Source of the DNA: Panonychus citri
Lineage: Eukaryota > Arthropoda > Arachnida > Trombidiformes > Tetranychidae
Length of the DNA: 64,000 nt
Assembly (NCBI RefSeq): GCF_014898815.1
Contig: NW_026515502.1
Location: 310,001 to 374,000 of the forward strand
Direction: 5' to 3'
Part shown: one piece after another, positions 26,024 to 38,800 of the stretch
Layout: each line of letters starts with the position of its first letter
Numbering within the stretch: position 1 is the stretch's first letter
Position numbers and translations under genes: made by a program
Notes under the pieces: model-generated
Databases searched by the model: none
What the model saw: the letters and a program-made list of their open reading frames with translations, nothing else
Told to the model about the DNA's origin: nothing

Positions 26024-26638
26024 ATCAAATTTATCGCTCAAGTTTTTAAGATTCGTCGCGACTTCGATCACCATGGATGAAGTCGATGATTTAATTGTTG
26101 ATCGATTTTTCCTTTGCTTGTCACTGATTGGAATCAAATCAGGTAATTTGTTCTGTTTCCGGGCGATTGTGTCACGATTATTGTCATTAGATGGACTTCT
26201 TGAGTTGGTCAATCTTCTTGTTGTTTGTGGACACAAAGTTGAGTGGATACGAAACCAAGAGTTAATTGTTATCTTGTGATGATGATTGTTGATTAATTGT
26301 GATGGAATAAAGTCAATGATCAATTTGAATAAAAACATTGTTCCTTTGATCAAGTTTTCCATAATAAACGAAGGCGTTTGATAAAAAATGTCGATGATTA
26401 ACTGATTGTTGTGATGAATGTCAGCGCGAAATGAAAGAGTTGATGATGAATAGGAAGCGAAGTCCCGATTAAAAGATGGATATGAAACAGTGGAAGTTGT
26501 TGATTGTGATCTTGTTGATGGAGAAACTGAGTCATTTGGATTAACGGAAAAGGAAGATGAAGAAGATGAAGAAGATGAAGATGATGATGAAGCTAATCTT
26601 GGAAAATAAAGATCTCGATTATCAATTTGTATCGGCAT
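25994..26638 (-). CDS. Uncharacterised serine-rich protein, 214 residues
   Basis: A single open frame starts at the ATG at 26638-26636 and ends with TAA at 25996-25994. The first 60 residues include a run of 13 serines followed by a Ser/Thr-rich stretch. A hydrophobic segment lies near residues 90-115, and the C-terminal half is basic (QRKNR, RRKLRR). No known domain is recognised. Length, a TATA-like element 104 bases upstream (26742-26751) and a mirror-image 3' end at bases 1-30 support a real gene. It could instead be the last exon of a longer gene, or a chance ORF, since serine runs arise easily from repeat DNA. No role is proposed. Confidence 0.45.
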   Translation of the reverse strand: MPIQIDNRDLYFPRLASSSSSSSSSSSSSFSVNPNDSVSPSTRSQSTTSTVSYPSFNRDFASYSSSTLSFRADIHHNNQLIIDIFYQTPSFIMENLIKGTMFLFKLIIDFIPSQLINNHHHKITINSWFRIHSTLCPQTTRRLTNSRSPSNDNNRDTIARKQNKLPDLIPISDKQRKNRSTIKSSTSSMVIEVATNLKNLSDKFDSFHRRKLRR

Positions 26639-26741
26639 TTTCAATGTACGAAGTTTATTGTTAGAAAGTCACAAAAATGAATTGTTGTTGTTACTCTTTC
26701 AATGACTAGAATCAAAGTGAAGATCAAAGCAACTAGTGAAT

Positions 26742-26751
26742 CTTTTATATC
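26742..26751 (-). promoter_or_regulatory. TATA-like element upstream of the serine-rich ORF
   Basis: The minus strand reads GATATAAAAG, a good TATA box match, about 104 bases before the candidate ATG at 26638. A start site about 30 bases downstream would give a 5' leader of roughly 75 bases. Inferred from motif and spacing only. Confidence 0.35.
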
Positions 26752-29700
26752 AAATCTTTTCCACTCTCATTCCCACTCTCATCTCCATCCTCATCTTTAC
26801 TCGCATTATCACTTCAGTATTACTCTCTCTCTCTCTCTCTCTCTCTCCTCTCCTCTCCTCTCCTTATCCTCCCTCTATTCTCCCACCACATAACTCTCAC
26901 CTCTCCTGCTTTTACAAAACCTAGTTTATTCTTTTTCATTTTATGACTTGCGTACTTTTGATAAAATAAAAAACAAAGTCTAAGAAAAGTTCGCATCATT
27001 TTTAACTCCAGGTAAGACTAAAAAGTCCAAAACATGCAAGTCTCAATTTTGAGAGTCAAGCTAACAAGTGACAAACTTACGAACCGGAATTTTTTGAAAG
27101 TCGCCAAAATCAAAGTCTAAATTATCTATACCTAATTATTTGTAAATCAATATAAGTCATAACTCACTTTATTAATGCACTTTCGTGCGAACGATTTAAT
27201 TATGTTTTCCTATGTAATCGATGTTAACAGGTAAAGTCATGTATTAACAATAAATAATAAACGATTAAGCTCCTCATGTTTAAACAAAAGCCTGCCATCT
27301 ATTGGATTTTAGTTTCATCCTCTATTTTTATAAAAATGTTTCAAATTTTGTTAAACCTGAAAGTCGTAATTCAATTAATTTTACCCAAGAAGTTAAAATC
27401 TAATTTTGTGATATTGTTGTTTATCTTATCACACGGTTCAAGTTGGTACTAAGATTATGATAGTTCAACAGTTACTTTAGATGTTTTTGTTACTCATTAA
27501 ACTGGGACTATTATTGGGTCGTATCAATACACCAGAGCCATCTCTTATCGAGAGATGAGTAATATTAATAGAATTAAATTATTTTGTCACCTAGCGAATT
27601 TGTGACTTGTCCTTGTAACTATCTAGAGGTTAGACAGTCTAACTTTTTAGACTGTAACAGTAATTGATCTTGATTGGATTACAATGTAAACCCTTGTTAG
27701 GGTTAATCAATATTGAGTTTTAATTGATGTTTTCATGTTTACGAGTGAGAGTGGTGGTGGTTAGAAGGGTGTACTGGGAGAAAGAGAAGAGCAAGAGGAT
27801 GAGGATGAGGATGGAGATGAGGTGATGGGAGTGATAAGTAATGAAGATAAGGAAACATAAAACCCTTTGGGTTAAAATGAAACCTTTTTTTCATATTACT
27901 CTTTTATTATTCTTATAACAACCAACGTGTGACTTTAATCCAATAGCTTTTTCTGCAACTCTTTTAATAGAACAACAAAAAAAATGTATTAATATATCTT
28001 ATTTCAATAATGTTTATATTTCATGTTTATTGTGATTAAATTAACCAGTCAAATACACACTTTCGCCTTGACTGATTAGCATCATGTATTATTCAATAGA
28101 TTGAGTCAGTTTTTTAATTACAAGTATTTTTTATCAACTTGTCTTCATATTTAGAGAGTTTTATTTACTCGGCATTTTGTTTATTATTAATAATAAACCG
28201 GGAGACGGAAAATGTTTCAACTGAATCGACCGTAATTCTGGGCTCGAATTAAGTTGATTGAAGAAAGCAAGGTCATTCCACTGACCTAAATACTCCTCTG
28301 AATACACTTTACTTTTACCTTTGACCGATGAAAACTCGGTTGAATTTCAAGTTTCAACTCGATCATCATTCGATTATCTATTGATTGACTTTAGAAATTG
28401 TCAATTGTTATTGGAACATTAATTGTATTGTTGACAGTGATGTTTAGTGATTTTGATGATGACACATGATGAAGATTAAATTTTGTTTAATCTTCTGTAT
28501 CAAAGGTTATCCATTGATCCAATTGGATTGGAATCAATTGAATAAATAAAATGTTACCATTTTAATGGTAAAAAGATGAAAATTTTAACCCAATTTAAAT
28601 TGTGCTTTTTGTTCAAAGATCAACGATCATCATTTCAAGTAGATTGTCATTGGAAATTGATCTTGTATTTAGTTGACTTGATAACATCAACTTTTTAAAT
28701 GTTAATCTACTTGAGATTTTATTATTAAATTGTAACTTTAAACTCCAATCATGTTGGCTAATCCTCTTTAATGGTCAATCTTTTCAATTCTCATCCAAAT
28801 AAACAAACAAACAAACATAATCTTTCATGTTATGTTCTGGTAACATTAGAAGTTGATTAAATTTTCAAATATATTGACCACTTTGTTCAACTAATTGGAC
28901 AATTAGTTTGATACTTGAGCTTTTAATCAGTTGAAATTTAAATTTATGCTTTGAACAAGAGGAAAACCCTTGATTTTAGTCCATGAAAGATAATTAATTG
29001 TTACTGTTTAATGAAAGTGATTAAAATAATGAGTATGGTCAATGGTTAATGGGCATCATTAAAATTTGTAATTGAAGTGAAAGTTGTTCATCTCTTGATT
29101 GTAAATTAACTTGACAAATACAACATACAATTAATTTGATGGCGTAAATTGTGATTAATCTCTGGTTTGATTTTAGCTAAAACCTCGAAGAGTTAATGAT
29201 ATGCTTTTTATCGTTGAAGTGGCTCGAGAAATGGTCAAGAATATATTAATATGTGTAACCTATTCCACCAATTGGATAGTTTTTTGGTTTAGTAAGAAAA
29301 GTTCATCACCATTATCATTATCACAGGTTCTTGAAGATGATTCCCTTTCAAGGTAATGATAGACATCAACTAAAGTAAATATATTAATAAATTGATTTTC
29401 ATAAATCTAATGAATACTCATCAGTGTGTAATGAATACCCTGACAATGAGATTGCATGTTGATGAACTATTCAAAAGGCTTTTAGATGGTGTAATTTAGT
29501 TAGTGATGATTGAGTCAAATAAAACGACAATCATTATTATTACAGTTAAGAAGCAAAATGTGATTCAAAGATTTCTATTGATGATTCCCTATCAAGCTTT
29601 TGATAATAATTTTGCTCATTATCACACCCAATCAACATAATACTTATTGTTAGCATTTATGATGACAATTGCATTAGAACCATCAGAATGGTAATGATAT

Positions 29701-32213
29701 TTGTTAGTTTATCATGAAAACTTCAACCTAATCTTGGTAAAACAATAATAAGCTTACATTAATTTCCCAGTAAATCATTTGAATTACCAGAATCATTAGG
29801 CAATCATTATCGCATCAGAATGCATGTCATGGTAGTTATTCATGAGAATAAAATGAAAAAGTGAACGGATAAAAACATATCGAATATCATTTGATTAGAA
29901 TAGAATTTAAAAATTTGATTAGATTGAGAAAAAAGACAAAATTCTGTTAATAGCTTTCTATCTCTCCATATACTTGTACTCTCATTAATATAATAAGATC
30001 AGCACTGATGTTGCGATTATATTAATAAATGCTCAGACTGATAACCCAGTGATGACCATTGGCTTTATCTTCATATCTTTATGAAGATGAGGTATTTTAA
30101 CCTTTGAACATTTACCATTGTTAACAAATAACGACAAATTCAACAAGCAAATGCTACGTTTTGATGGGCAGAAAATATCATGAGTAAAAGGAGTGAAAAA
30201 GATGAAAAGTAGCAAAAATATGATTACTTTTTATTCAAACATCGAAAATGTTTACTCGCTTTTCTTGAGATCATTTGAATACTTAAGATTCAATTTCAAT
30301 CTTATCTCAAGTATTTTCACCAACAGATTGATTGTAATCACTCAGATTCTCATGATTGTGATTTATCATCATTCAAGATGAGAATAGAAATGGAGAAATA
30401 GAGAAAACCCTTAAATGGATTAGAGGTGAAGTCTTTGGGAGAAGATGAGTAACAAACTTATTCTCGAGATGAAATTCGAGGAAAAAAAAAGTTGGAAAAA
30501 AATTCGACATCAACTTCCGATGTACACGAACAAAGTAGAATGAGTTTATTGTGTTGATAAAATTTTCTTTCGATTACTAATGAGTCTTTCCTTGTTTTCG
30601 AATCAGTTTCTTTTGTTACCATTGACCTTAGTTTAAACCGGAAGTTTAATGTAAAATGCTGCATGTTGATCCTGAAGCATGAAGGTGGATAGATGATGAT
30701 GTTGATGATGATAATGATTATTTTTATGATGAACATATAACATATGACTATTGGAGTTGAAACTCAATCCAAATGAAAAGTTGACTGAATTCTGAAAGGA
30801 TAAAATGTAAAAGCCTCTATTTCACTTGAATAAGAATCAGTTTCAATTAAAACGATTTCGAAAAATATAAAATCACCTTCAAGCCGATTTTTAATATAAT
30901 CATCCTGTTGTAATGACAGATCCTGAGAAATTAGAAAGAGGCAAGAGAAAGATTATTTTGCTAAAGCAAAAAAAGTATTTGTTCCAATTCTTATCGCATG
31001 TGTAATTCATTAAATTTATATTTAGCGCCTTTTTTTAATGTCCTTAGTACAGTAGAGCTTCACTTAAGTTGATATTTGTTCTGATGTCTCCATCTATTGG
31101 TAAATGCGTTGCAACACAAATACAGATTTTCTTTCGTAATTCAATTTAATTTAAAGCCACAAGGACCCAACAATTCTGTTCAGTTTGAACAGGAACAATT
31201 GACCAAGCTGAGACTGATAATTTGGTTACCTCCAAAAGGTCAAGTTTACTCAAATTACTATAATACTCATCACTTACATTTTCTTTTGATGATTCAGCCC
31301 AATTGATCGTTTCGTTCGTCCAGAACAAGTTGAATTATGTATACTTTGGTTCAAACGCCCGTTAAATACGCCCATGATTTGGCATTATTTTGTTAACTCG
31401 TTTAATATGCTTCGACCGCGTGGATCACATTACAATGATTTGACCGGATCAACCGAAAAAACAATAAACTATATCAACAATAAAAAATCAACAATTTACC
31501 TGATGAATCTACATTTTTCAACCCTGATAAATGAATTCAGAGATCGTTGTTATCACAGATCTTGAGATATCACAGTTTAATTGAATAACTGTTGAAAATA
31601 TTCTATTCAATAAATTTATCTTAAAGTGCACAGCAAAGCTCATAGAAACCTCAAAACTTGTCAGTAGTGTCTCTGAATATTCTTATTTGTTAGATTACCT
31701 TCAGATGACCTTGAAACGTGTTATTTTACCGATGACCTGAATGACCTTGATCTTTTGATATGACAATTGAGTCGCTCAAACTCATACAACTCAAGTTTTG
31801 AGCCTCTCTTGCTCTAACTAAACTAAACTAAGCAATACACCTGTCCTATGGAACAGGTATAAAAAATAGAGTGAAGAAAAATAAAAAAATTCTCTGCTTT
31901 TTTAACCGCGAATTTTAGAGATCGAAATTGATAGATTTTTCCAAGAAATCCAAACAATAAATCGATCTGGTAAAAAATCGATGCTCGGTGCATCTTTAAT
32001 TACAATTGATCAAACTTTCGTTTAGTTGAGTGTCATCTGTATTTCAATTGGACTTTAAATGGTGTTTTATTATAAATTCATTGATGGGATGATGAAAGTT
32101 GGTTCGAGCTTTGTAGATCATGGTGGGAAATACAAATTGATCTGAGTAAAATTTCTGATCATAGATCATATTAACAAGATTATCACATTCTGCTCATTTG
32201 AGATTAAAATTAT
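26752..32213. other. Long intergenic region with no confident gene
   Basis: About 5.5 kb of AT-rich DNA. It holds a (CT)n tract at about 26824-26850, a GAGGAT-rich run at about 27795-27825, and two CATCTATTGG-type motifs near 27294 and 31088. A 92-codon frame at 31290-31565 plus, preceded by an AG acceptor-like site, is somewhat GC-richer and could be a decayed or orphan exon, but it is not recognised. Frames at 30033-30736 look like chance ORFs. I see nothing else. Confidence 0.5.
26824..26850. repeat. (CT)n microsatellite with adjoining CTCCT repeats
   Basis: A CT dinucleotide run followed by several CTCCT units, upstream of the serine-rich ORF on the opposite strand. Confidence 0.85.
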
Positions 32214-35200
32214 TTATTCTATTGTTTTCTTGAAGATGGTTGTCCTAAGGTTTTCGAATGGCCCTTCAAAGAGAACATAGAAAAAGAATGAACTCAATAT
32301 GGACATAGCAACCATAAGAACCGTTCTTTCAGTCTGTAAAGAGAAAAATAAGATTCATTAAGGATAATCAAGTTCTCTGTCGACTTAATTCTCCACTTAC
32401 GATATTAAAAGCATCATAGATGAAGAGCTGCCTTGATGATGTCCAATACCAACGAACGTAAATCGAGTGAACCAAATATATTGAAAAGTACATTCGAGCC
32501 ACACCAAGAATCAATGAGGTCACATTGAACGAACTAGTTGTTAAATTATTATTTGCAAGTGGAGCCTTAACCATTCCCGATGCTTCCTTCATGCATGAGA
32601 CAACTTGACAAGAATAAGGCTCAGTTAGTAATTTAGTTAATTTGAAATAATCACGATTTCAAGAGAAAGTGTAATACCTTTGATAACATATTTGGTTAGA
32701 ATTGAAATCCCCCAAGCAAATGATAATGTCCAAAAGAAACGGTAAAAGGTCAAATAGATTGGTGCTGAATAATATTGTTGTGGTTCTATTTTAAATGTAT
32801 TCCAAATCGAAGGCATAAATGTAATTATAATGAACATTACTGGACAGAAGAACCAAAGAATTGATCGAATTGTCTAAAAAAAATAATGAAAATTAATAAG
32901 AATAGAAAAAAGTTAAAGCAACAATTAACACTCAATAAGATTAATGATTTACCTTATTCAATATCTGAATATCATTCTTGTTATAATATCCAACCAGAAT
33001 ACCCATGAAATAAGAGGTAAGATGAGGTGTCGTTGGTAAATATGAATAGTCGATGAAGTCAAGAAAACCCCTGAAAATAATTAATATTGATAAGAATATC
33101 ATTTTAATTGTGATCAATGTAAACTTACCACCAATCTTTATTGGCTAATACTATCGCTGGAATATGATTCTCAAAGTAAGCAGTTAATCCAGTTAAAACC
33201 ATTCCCAAGATGATTAAGAAATACATTAAAGAGATACCAATGGTCCGATTAAATCGTAAAATGGCCATGACAGCGAGTCCAATCAAGAAGAGCTGAATAT
33301 CAGCACTCACATACCAAGTATGGGTTAGACACTTAATAGAAAATGGTGAATAAAATTTAAAACCAGAATAATCATTAACAATTAACTAACTAATATAAAA
33401 GCTTCACCCAAATTCATATGAATGTATTATGAGATTTATTAATATTAATAAGTCTCAAGGATACATCGACTAGTTGAAGTATCAAACACCGTTAATTTCA
33501 TCACAGTATTCAACGTAATTGATTTTATCGCTATTTTTATATCACTAATAAGCGACTAAGAAATAGTTGTTGATACAATTTGACTGCCCTCCAGGGGTGG
33601 ACATCATAATCTATCTTTATATCTCTGATTTTTAATCAGCATTGATTAATCAATTAACCTTGGAAATCTAATGACAAGATATTATTTCATCTCTGATAAT
33701 TAATCTTCATACCGCTTTATGGTTATTATTTGTTGATTGAAAGAAGATAAAACTAAATTTAGAAAAGTGATTAAATCAAATAGAAAGTGATCAGAATTGA
33801 ATAGCAACACTAATGGTAATTTAACTCTTCCATTCAACTTTTTTTTCCAAAATTTAAAAGAGATACAATTGCCAAGAGCTAAACTGGTTTCGTTCTGTTG
33901 GATTAACTGAATTATTAGATTTTTCTTATTAAATCGATTTTTTTTCTTCAACTTAAATTACAAAACGATTCGCACTTGGCCATTTCGGTTCTTACCATAT
34001 TTACGAGGCCATCGAAATTGTTTATGAAAAGAACATTTTTCCACCAGTTTTTCCCGCAATTGGAGTAAATGTTTTCGCGAACCTCTGCCGCCATAGGTCC
34101 GTTTGTTAGTAAAGGCCAAACTTGTTCGATCGCCATAATGCTCAGCATCCCAGGCATAAATCTAAATAAAATTGATTGTTATATCGTCTTGTAAACGATA
34201 ATTGTCATTTACAATCAAGAGACTTACCTCATCCATCGGTTAATCGCAAATCCAGCTAATGATCCTGTACCTTTGAACAGCATTGAGTGTAAGGAAACAT
34301 AAGTCACAAACCCACTGTAAATGTCAACAAATAGTGATAATTAAAATTGATTCTTGAGTAATTGTTAATTGTTAATTTAACTTACCCGATGTAAAAGAAA
34401 CCCTCAATTACGGCAGCATTGAAAAGCGGTTGATTGTGAAATCGTTCAAAAAAGAGCGGTAGATCAACATCCAATCGAGCTAGTATCCAATCATTAATTG
34501 ATTTGATTAATTAGTTGTCGATTAATTGATTTTCATAGAAACTTACCAACTTTGTAGATTATTCTTGGTTCAATTCCACAAAAAGCTGCATGAGCTGTAA
34601 TTATGATCACAACCCAAACGAATCTCATCAAATCGATACTCTTTTTCCGTGTTTTAAATCTTTCATTATCAGCTGATAGTAAATCTAAAATCGCTGAGAT
34701 TGCCGATAAATTTGAGGCCACTTTGTTTAACTTTCGCTTCTTGAAACGTAAATAAAAATCCCAAATACTCGCCAAGATAACGATCGATGTCATGAAAAGA
34801 ATATAAAATCTAAAACAAAAGAAAAGAAAAACAAATCAATTCGATAATTATTATTGACCAAAGATCATCAAGATAATGTCATTGCTCTGACAATCACTTT
34901 TAATGACCAGTCTTCAAAAAAGTAAAACAATAGCCATTATCATTTGACAAAAAAAGAAAAAAAATTTACAGGGGAAATTAAATTGAATTCTGCAATTAAT
35001 GAGATTATGTTTATTCAAAAATTGATTATCTCTGAATCTCTTAATACAGTTAAACCATTACTATGACCTTTGCATGAAATTGATTGAATTGATGGTCATT
35101 AAAGTTCTGGTCATTAATGATTGCTGAACGTTTAGTTGAATAAGTGAGTTTGGGAAACATTAACTTCTTATGGAAAAGTTTTCACTTTTTTATATCTAGT

Positions 35201-36529
35201 TTGCCCTTCGGTCTTATATTAGAATCAGATCCATTACCCGTTTCATCCTCATCACAATTTACTCCGTTTAGGTACAATGAACTTGAAGATTTTTGGGAAG
35301 CAAAAATCATGAAAAACTACTTACATTGAAATCAATTGTCCGATCGAAAGGTCATTTAAAAATCGTTGTAATTGGAAAGGTTCATCACAATAAGGCTTTT
35401 CGGTTATATGATATGATGAATACAAAGCTGAAAATTGAAAGAAAACATAAATAAGTTGCTTTTTCAATGATTCTGTGTTTAAATTGTATTAATCTCAACA
35501 GTAACTTACCATGTGAGAGCAAGCTTTGAATCTCACTAGCTGAACAAGTACTTGGAATACAAATTGCAATATTTAGTGGAAAATTATTCTTGACCATCCA
35601 AGAGCCTTTCATTGATTCGTATTGCTCATTATCGAGAATCGGCTTTACCTTAATCATACAATGTTTTCCAGTTAATTGTCGTTCTTGATTGTTATTTGCT
35701 GATTCCTATCTAATGGTAATGTGAATTTCAATGAAAGACATTCATCAAAATCACCGAAATCAGCTAAAGTACCATCGAGAAAACCATTTGGAAAACTTGC
35801 TGATGAATCAATCACTAGAATTAGAAGAAAAAATCTAAATTATTGATCCAGTTTCGATAAAGATACAAAATTAACAAACTTAATCAATTGCACAATTTTA
35901 ACCATGAAACTGACAAACTTTCAATTCGTTAACATTGGAAAACGTTTATTAAAGTTTCATGAATCGTTTGAGGAACCAAACGTTTGTTAATCGTTAATAA
36001 CCTTGGTCAAAGCTCAATTAAGACAAAAAACATTAATTGCTTGAGATTAATTTAGTTTAAATCATTTCCTTCTTCCTAAATTGGTCCTTTAAATTTCCAG
36101 GTCATTAACAGTATTCTCAAGATGAATCAATGATTTACAATTTTACAGTAATTGTAAAGCCAATTGTCAAGAAGAGCTAAATCAAATTAAAAAATAGTCT
36201 TGAGTTAACTTACTTCTTAATCCAATTGGATCAGATGAGTAAAACTTTTGCACAATTAACTTAATACTTTGAAAACATGTTGATGTCGATGTCTTATTAC
36301 CCAGGTAATTAACTGAATCAGTATTTTCCAATTTCTCTAACGATGACCAGAAAAATGATTTATCTTTAAACAATCTAATCAAATTTGATTGTTTACTCTT
36401 GATTGATTCAATTGAAGGGGAATCAATTGTTGAGTTTAACTTTGAAACAAAAGAAGCGCCAATAAATAAGTTACAACAAATAAACAGTAGTAACAATTGA
36501 AACAATCTTATCACAGTTAAGTTAATCAT
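32214..36529 (-). CDS. NRF-6-like (nose resistant to fluoxetine) membrane acyltransferase, with one apparent missing base
   Basis: Twelve exons on the minus strand (36529-36214, 35814-35510, 35427-35325, 34809-34547, 34479-34386, 34314-34228, 34161-33996, 33331-33129, 33070-32953, 32873-32678, 32603-32401, 32333-32214) fit splice consensus and phase. The protein has a signal peptide, then an NRF N-terminal domain (M-I-D-S-S, GDFDECLSL, GKHC, ICIPSTCSASEI) and a multi-pass acyltransferase-3 domain (HTWYVSADIQLF, YFSIYLVHSIY, LFEGPFENL). Family members are membrane proteins linked to lipid or drug transport in nematodes and to yolk or peritrophic functions in insects; the substrate here is unknown. 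Exon lengths total 2174, one short of a multiple of three. The frame is lost in exon 2 near 35685-35700 (around GCAAATAAC) between the FDECLSL and GKHC motifs, and no GT donor is available for a microintron. With that base present the protein would have 724 residues. Either a sequencing indel or a recent inactivating mutation. Confidence 0.85.
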
Positions 36530-37431
36530 TGTTGATCCAGTTATATTATGTGGTTAATTGTTGTTAAATATTAGATGAGAGAAAAGATGATTTAACTAAC
36601 ACTTGAATCACAATTATGTTCAATCATGAAAATGATTCCAATGACTGAATCAAAACAGAGTTTAAATGTTTAAAGATGAATTTTAATTCAAATGAAAAGT
36701 TTCAACTGAATTCTGGTTATTTTTCTCGTATCCAGAACTTTACACACCTTATCATTTGCTCCCTCTCATCATATTTTATCATCATCATGATCGTCATCTT
36801 CATGAAACTTTTTACTTACCCAACAAGTCTTGCTTCACTCAAAACACTCATGATCTGTTGTAATTACAATTTACCTTAGGCTATTTAGGCTCAATTATTA
36901 TACTTTATAATTAAGTACCAGATCATTGATAATCTTGATATGATGATAGTTCATGGTGAGATTATTATCAATGTTTAATTGAGATAAAAGTTCAGTGTTT
37001 TTTTTCCACAGAGAAATTACAAAGGTAAATTACCCGAACTTTTTTCCACTGAAATTAAGACAACTGGACTAATTGAATTTGCAATTCAGTTTAATCACTT
37101 TGAAATTTTCCGACGATTACACTTGCTATAGATTAGCTTAGATAAATTACAACTAATTTATTGTGCAGTAATCAGTTGGATAAACCCGTTTTTCAATAGT
37201 GCTAATCACATAATAGCATAGAAGTTGATTAATCAACATTTTAAGCTCATGTGGAAACCATTGTTAATCTTAGTAATGCACAATGGTTATTACCGTAGCC
37301 GTGAACACAGTGGTACCCGGTTAATAAATGAATCGGGAAAGTTACAAGCTCCTTTCAAGAAAACATGATTACGCTTGCGTCAAGTTTCTGAAAAATCTAT
37401 TCAGCATCTGAATTTCAGATTCATTTAGTGA
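36530..37431. other. Intergenic region between NRF-like gene and lipase-derived fragments
   Basis: About 0.9 kb without a supported gene. The minus strand immediately above 36529 should hold the NRF-like gene's promoter, but I see no clear TATA box. The 67-codon plus frame at 36676-36879 has no recognisable feature. Confidence 0.45.
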
Positions 37432-37980
37432 TGGGAAAGACTCTTCTGATGCTCGAGTTAAACTGCATCTTGGTGACAATGTCGGAGAAATTTATCGTAA
37501 TCTCGGTGAACGATCTTTTTTCACTTCAGCGCTGAATAAATTTTTACCAGTTCGAATGAATCAAAAACTTGACGAAATGTTCAAATCTTCTACACCAAGT
37601 TTACTTTTGTCTACTGACTTGAGAGGTGAAGAAATTAGCGAGCCCATTGTACTGGCGAGTAACAGTCGGTCACCTCTTACCTGGCGTAATGGGCCAGATC
37701 GTCGATTTGGTGAGTCTAATCTTGAAAATTCACGACTCATGGTAAGACAAAGATCACAGACAAATGGAAAAGTTTTGAATTTCAACGAAATTTCACCAAA
37801 TAATGATACCAATATCGATGAGGACTCGCGTCAAAATGATAAATCAATGAATTTAAACTCAGATAAATATAATCAGCCACTAATTAGACCGGAACTCAAC
37901 GACCAATTCAACAAGAATACAAGAAAATCGGATAAACTTTTGATGTGAGACGAAGAAAATCAAAGATTTGTAATTTTCTA
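37432..37980 (+). pseudogene. Lipase C-terminal tail fragment in plus orientation
   Basis: From about 37432 to the stop at 37946-37948 this reads as the tail of the lipase at 46363, starting near KLHLGDNVGEIY and ending NKNTRKSDKLLM. The similarity continues about 30 bases into the 3' untranslated DNA. The frame is open and differs at only a few residues (for example YNQP for SNQP). There is no start exon, signal peptide or catalytic part. It is opposite in orientation to the lipase and to the next fragments, so it is an inverted partial copy. Could be transcribed, but nothing shows that. Confidence 0.75.
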
Positions 37981-38113
37981 AATCAAACCTTAAGGTGAGA
38001 TGAGAAAAATCGAATGAATATCAAAAATGAATCTGAAATGAAAGCATTTATCGGTTTGATCTATTGGCCCCGATTTTCGGTACTTATTGAATAAAATTGT
38101 CTCTGAAGTCTGT

Positions 38114-38430
38114 CTATTTTTAACGTCGAAGTGGACGGTAGTATTGTCGGACTGGTTCATCAGAAGTCCAAAGAGATGGACTTACAGGTCGACAGTTCCA
38201 CAGGCCGGCCAAGGAAGAAAGAGAAGGCCTTTGGTCAGATGAAGGGGAAACGGTCGAATTAGAATCACTAACTCGACGATCAGGGACAGAAGTTGGTCGA
38301 CGATTCGACGACGAAGGGAATATTGATGAAGGCTGGTGATTTGATGGAGGTTTATAATCGGGTGTTGAGTGACCATTAGATGACGAGTGATGTGTTGGTA
38401 CTGTTTGGTATCGAGAAGTTGATGAATAAT
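38114..38430 (-). pseudogene. Fragment of the lipase Ser/Thr/Pro-rich tail exon
   Basis: Matches 46914-47216 of the lipase last exon nearly base for base. It has one informative difference: this copy reads GAAGGGA near 38316 where the lipase has GAAGGA near 47100. With the extra base the Ser/Pro/Arg-rich frame is continuous through the fragment. It therefore preserves what looks like the original reading frame of the lipase tail. There is no start, stop or flanking splice structure of its own, so it is annotated as a gene fragment. Confidence 0.7.
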
Positions 38431-38469
38431 AACTTGGAGTAGTATGATGCCTGTTTGGTCAATTATCTC

Positions 38470-38800
38470 ATTCTCGGAAATCAAAACTTACTTTGGATCA
38501 ATATTGCTCAAATATTTGATGGTCAATCGATCGATTATCATTTTTGAAGCAGAAATAAGTTTGAGTGGATTAAGAACATCAATTTTTTGGAATTGTCATT
38601 TCATATTAGCCCTTTTTAGAGGTCCCAAAAGCATTAGAGTCATTTTATATTTTTGAAAGCATCGTCTCGGATTTATTCTTGTTTCTATTCTCTGAAAGCT
38701 TGGCCAGAACCTCGATCGGTTTCGCCGAAAATTGAGAGAACGGCACATTTTATACCATGTTGACCACAATCGATACAACGATCTTTCTCAATGCTGACCA
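38470..38800 (-). pseudogene. Degenerate lipase fragment: PLAT end joined to cysteine-rich region
   Basis: The minus strand resembles the end of the lipase PLAT exon (LSNIDPK side near 38480-38510, back to the RANMK region near 38610). Above that it resembles part of the cysteine-rich exon (IFGETDRGSGQAF region, 38650-38790). The middle of the PLAT domain and the intron between the two exons are missing, and the frame is broken. It lies at the left boundary of the first tandem PLAT-gene unit. Confidence 0.65.

Noticed and set aside
26073..26279. 68-codon plus frame
   Set aside because: Antisense shadow of the serine-rich ORF on the minus strand.
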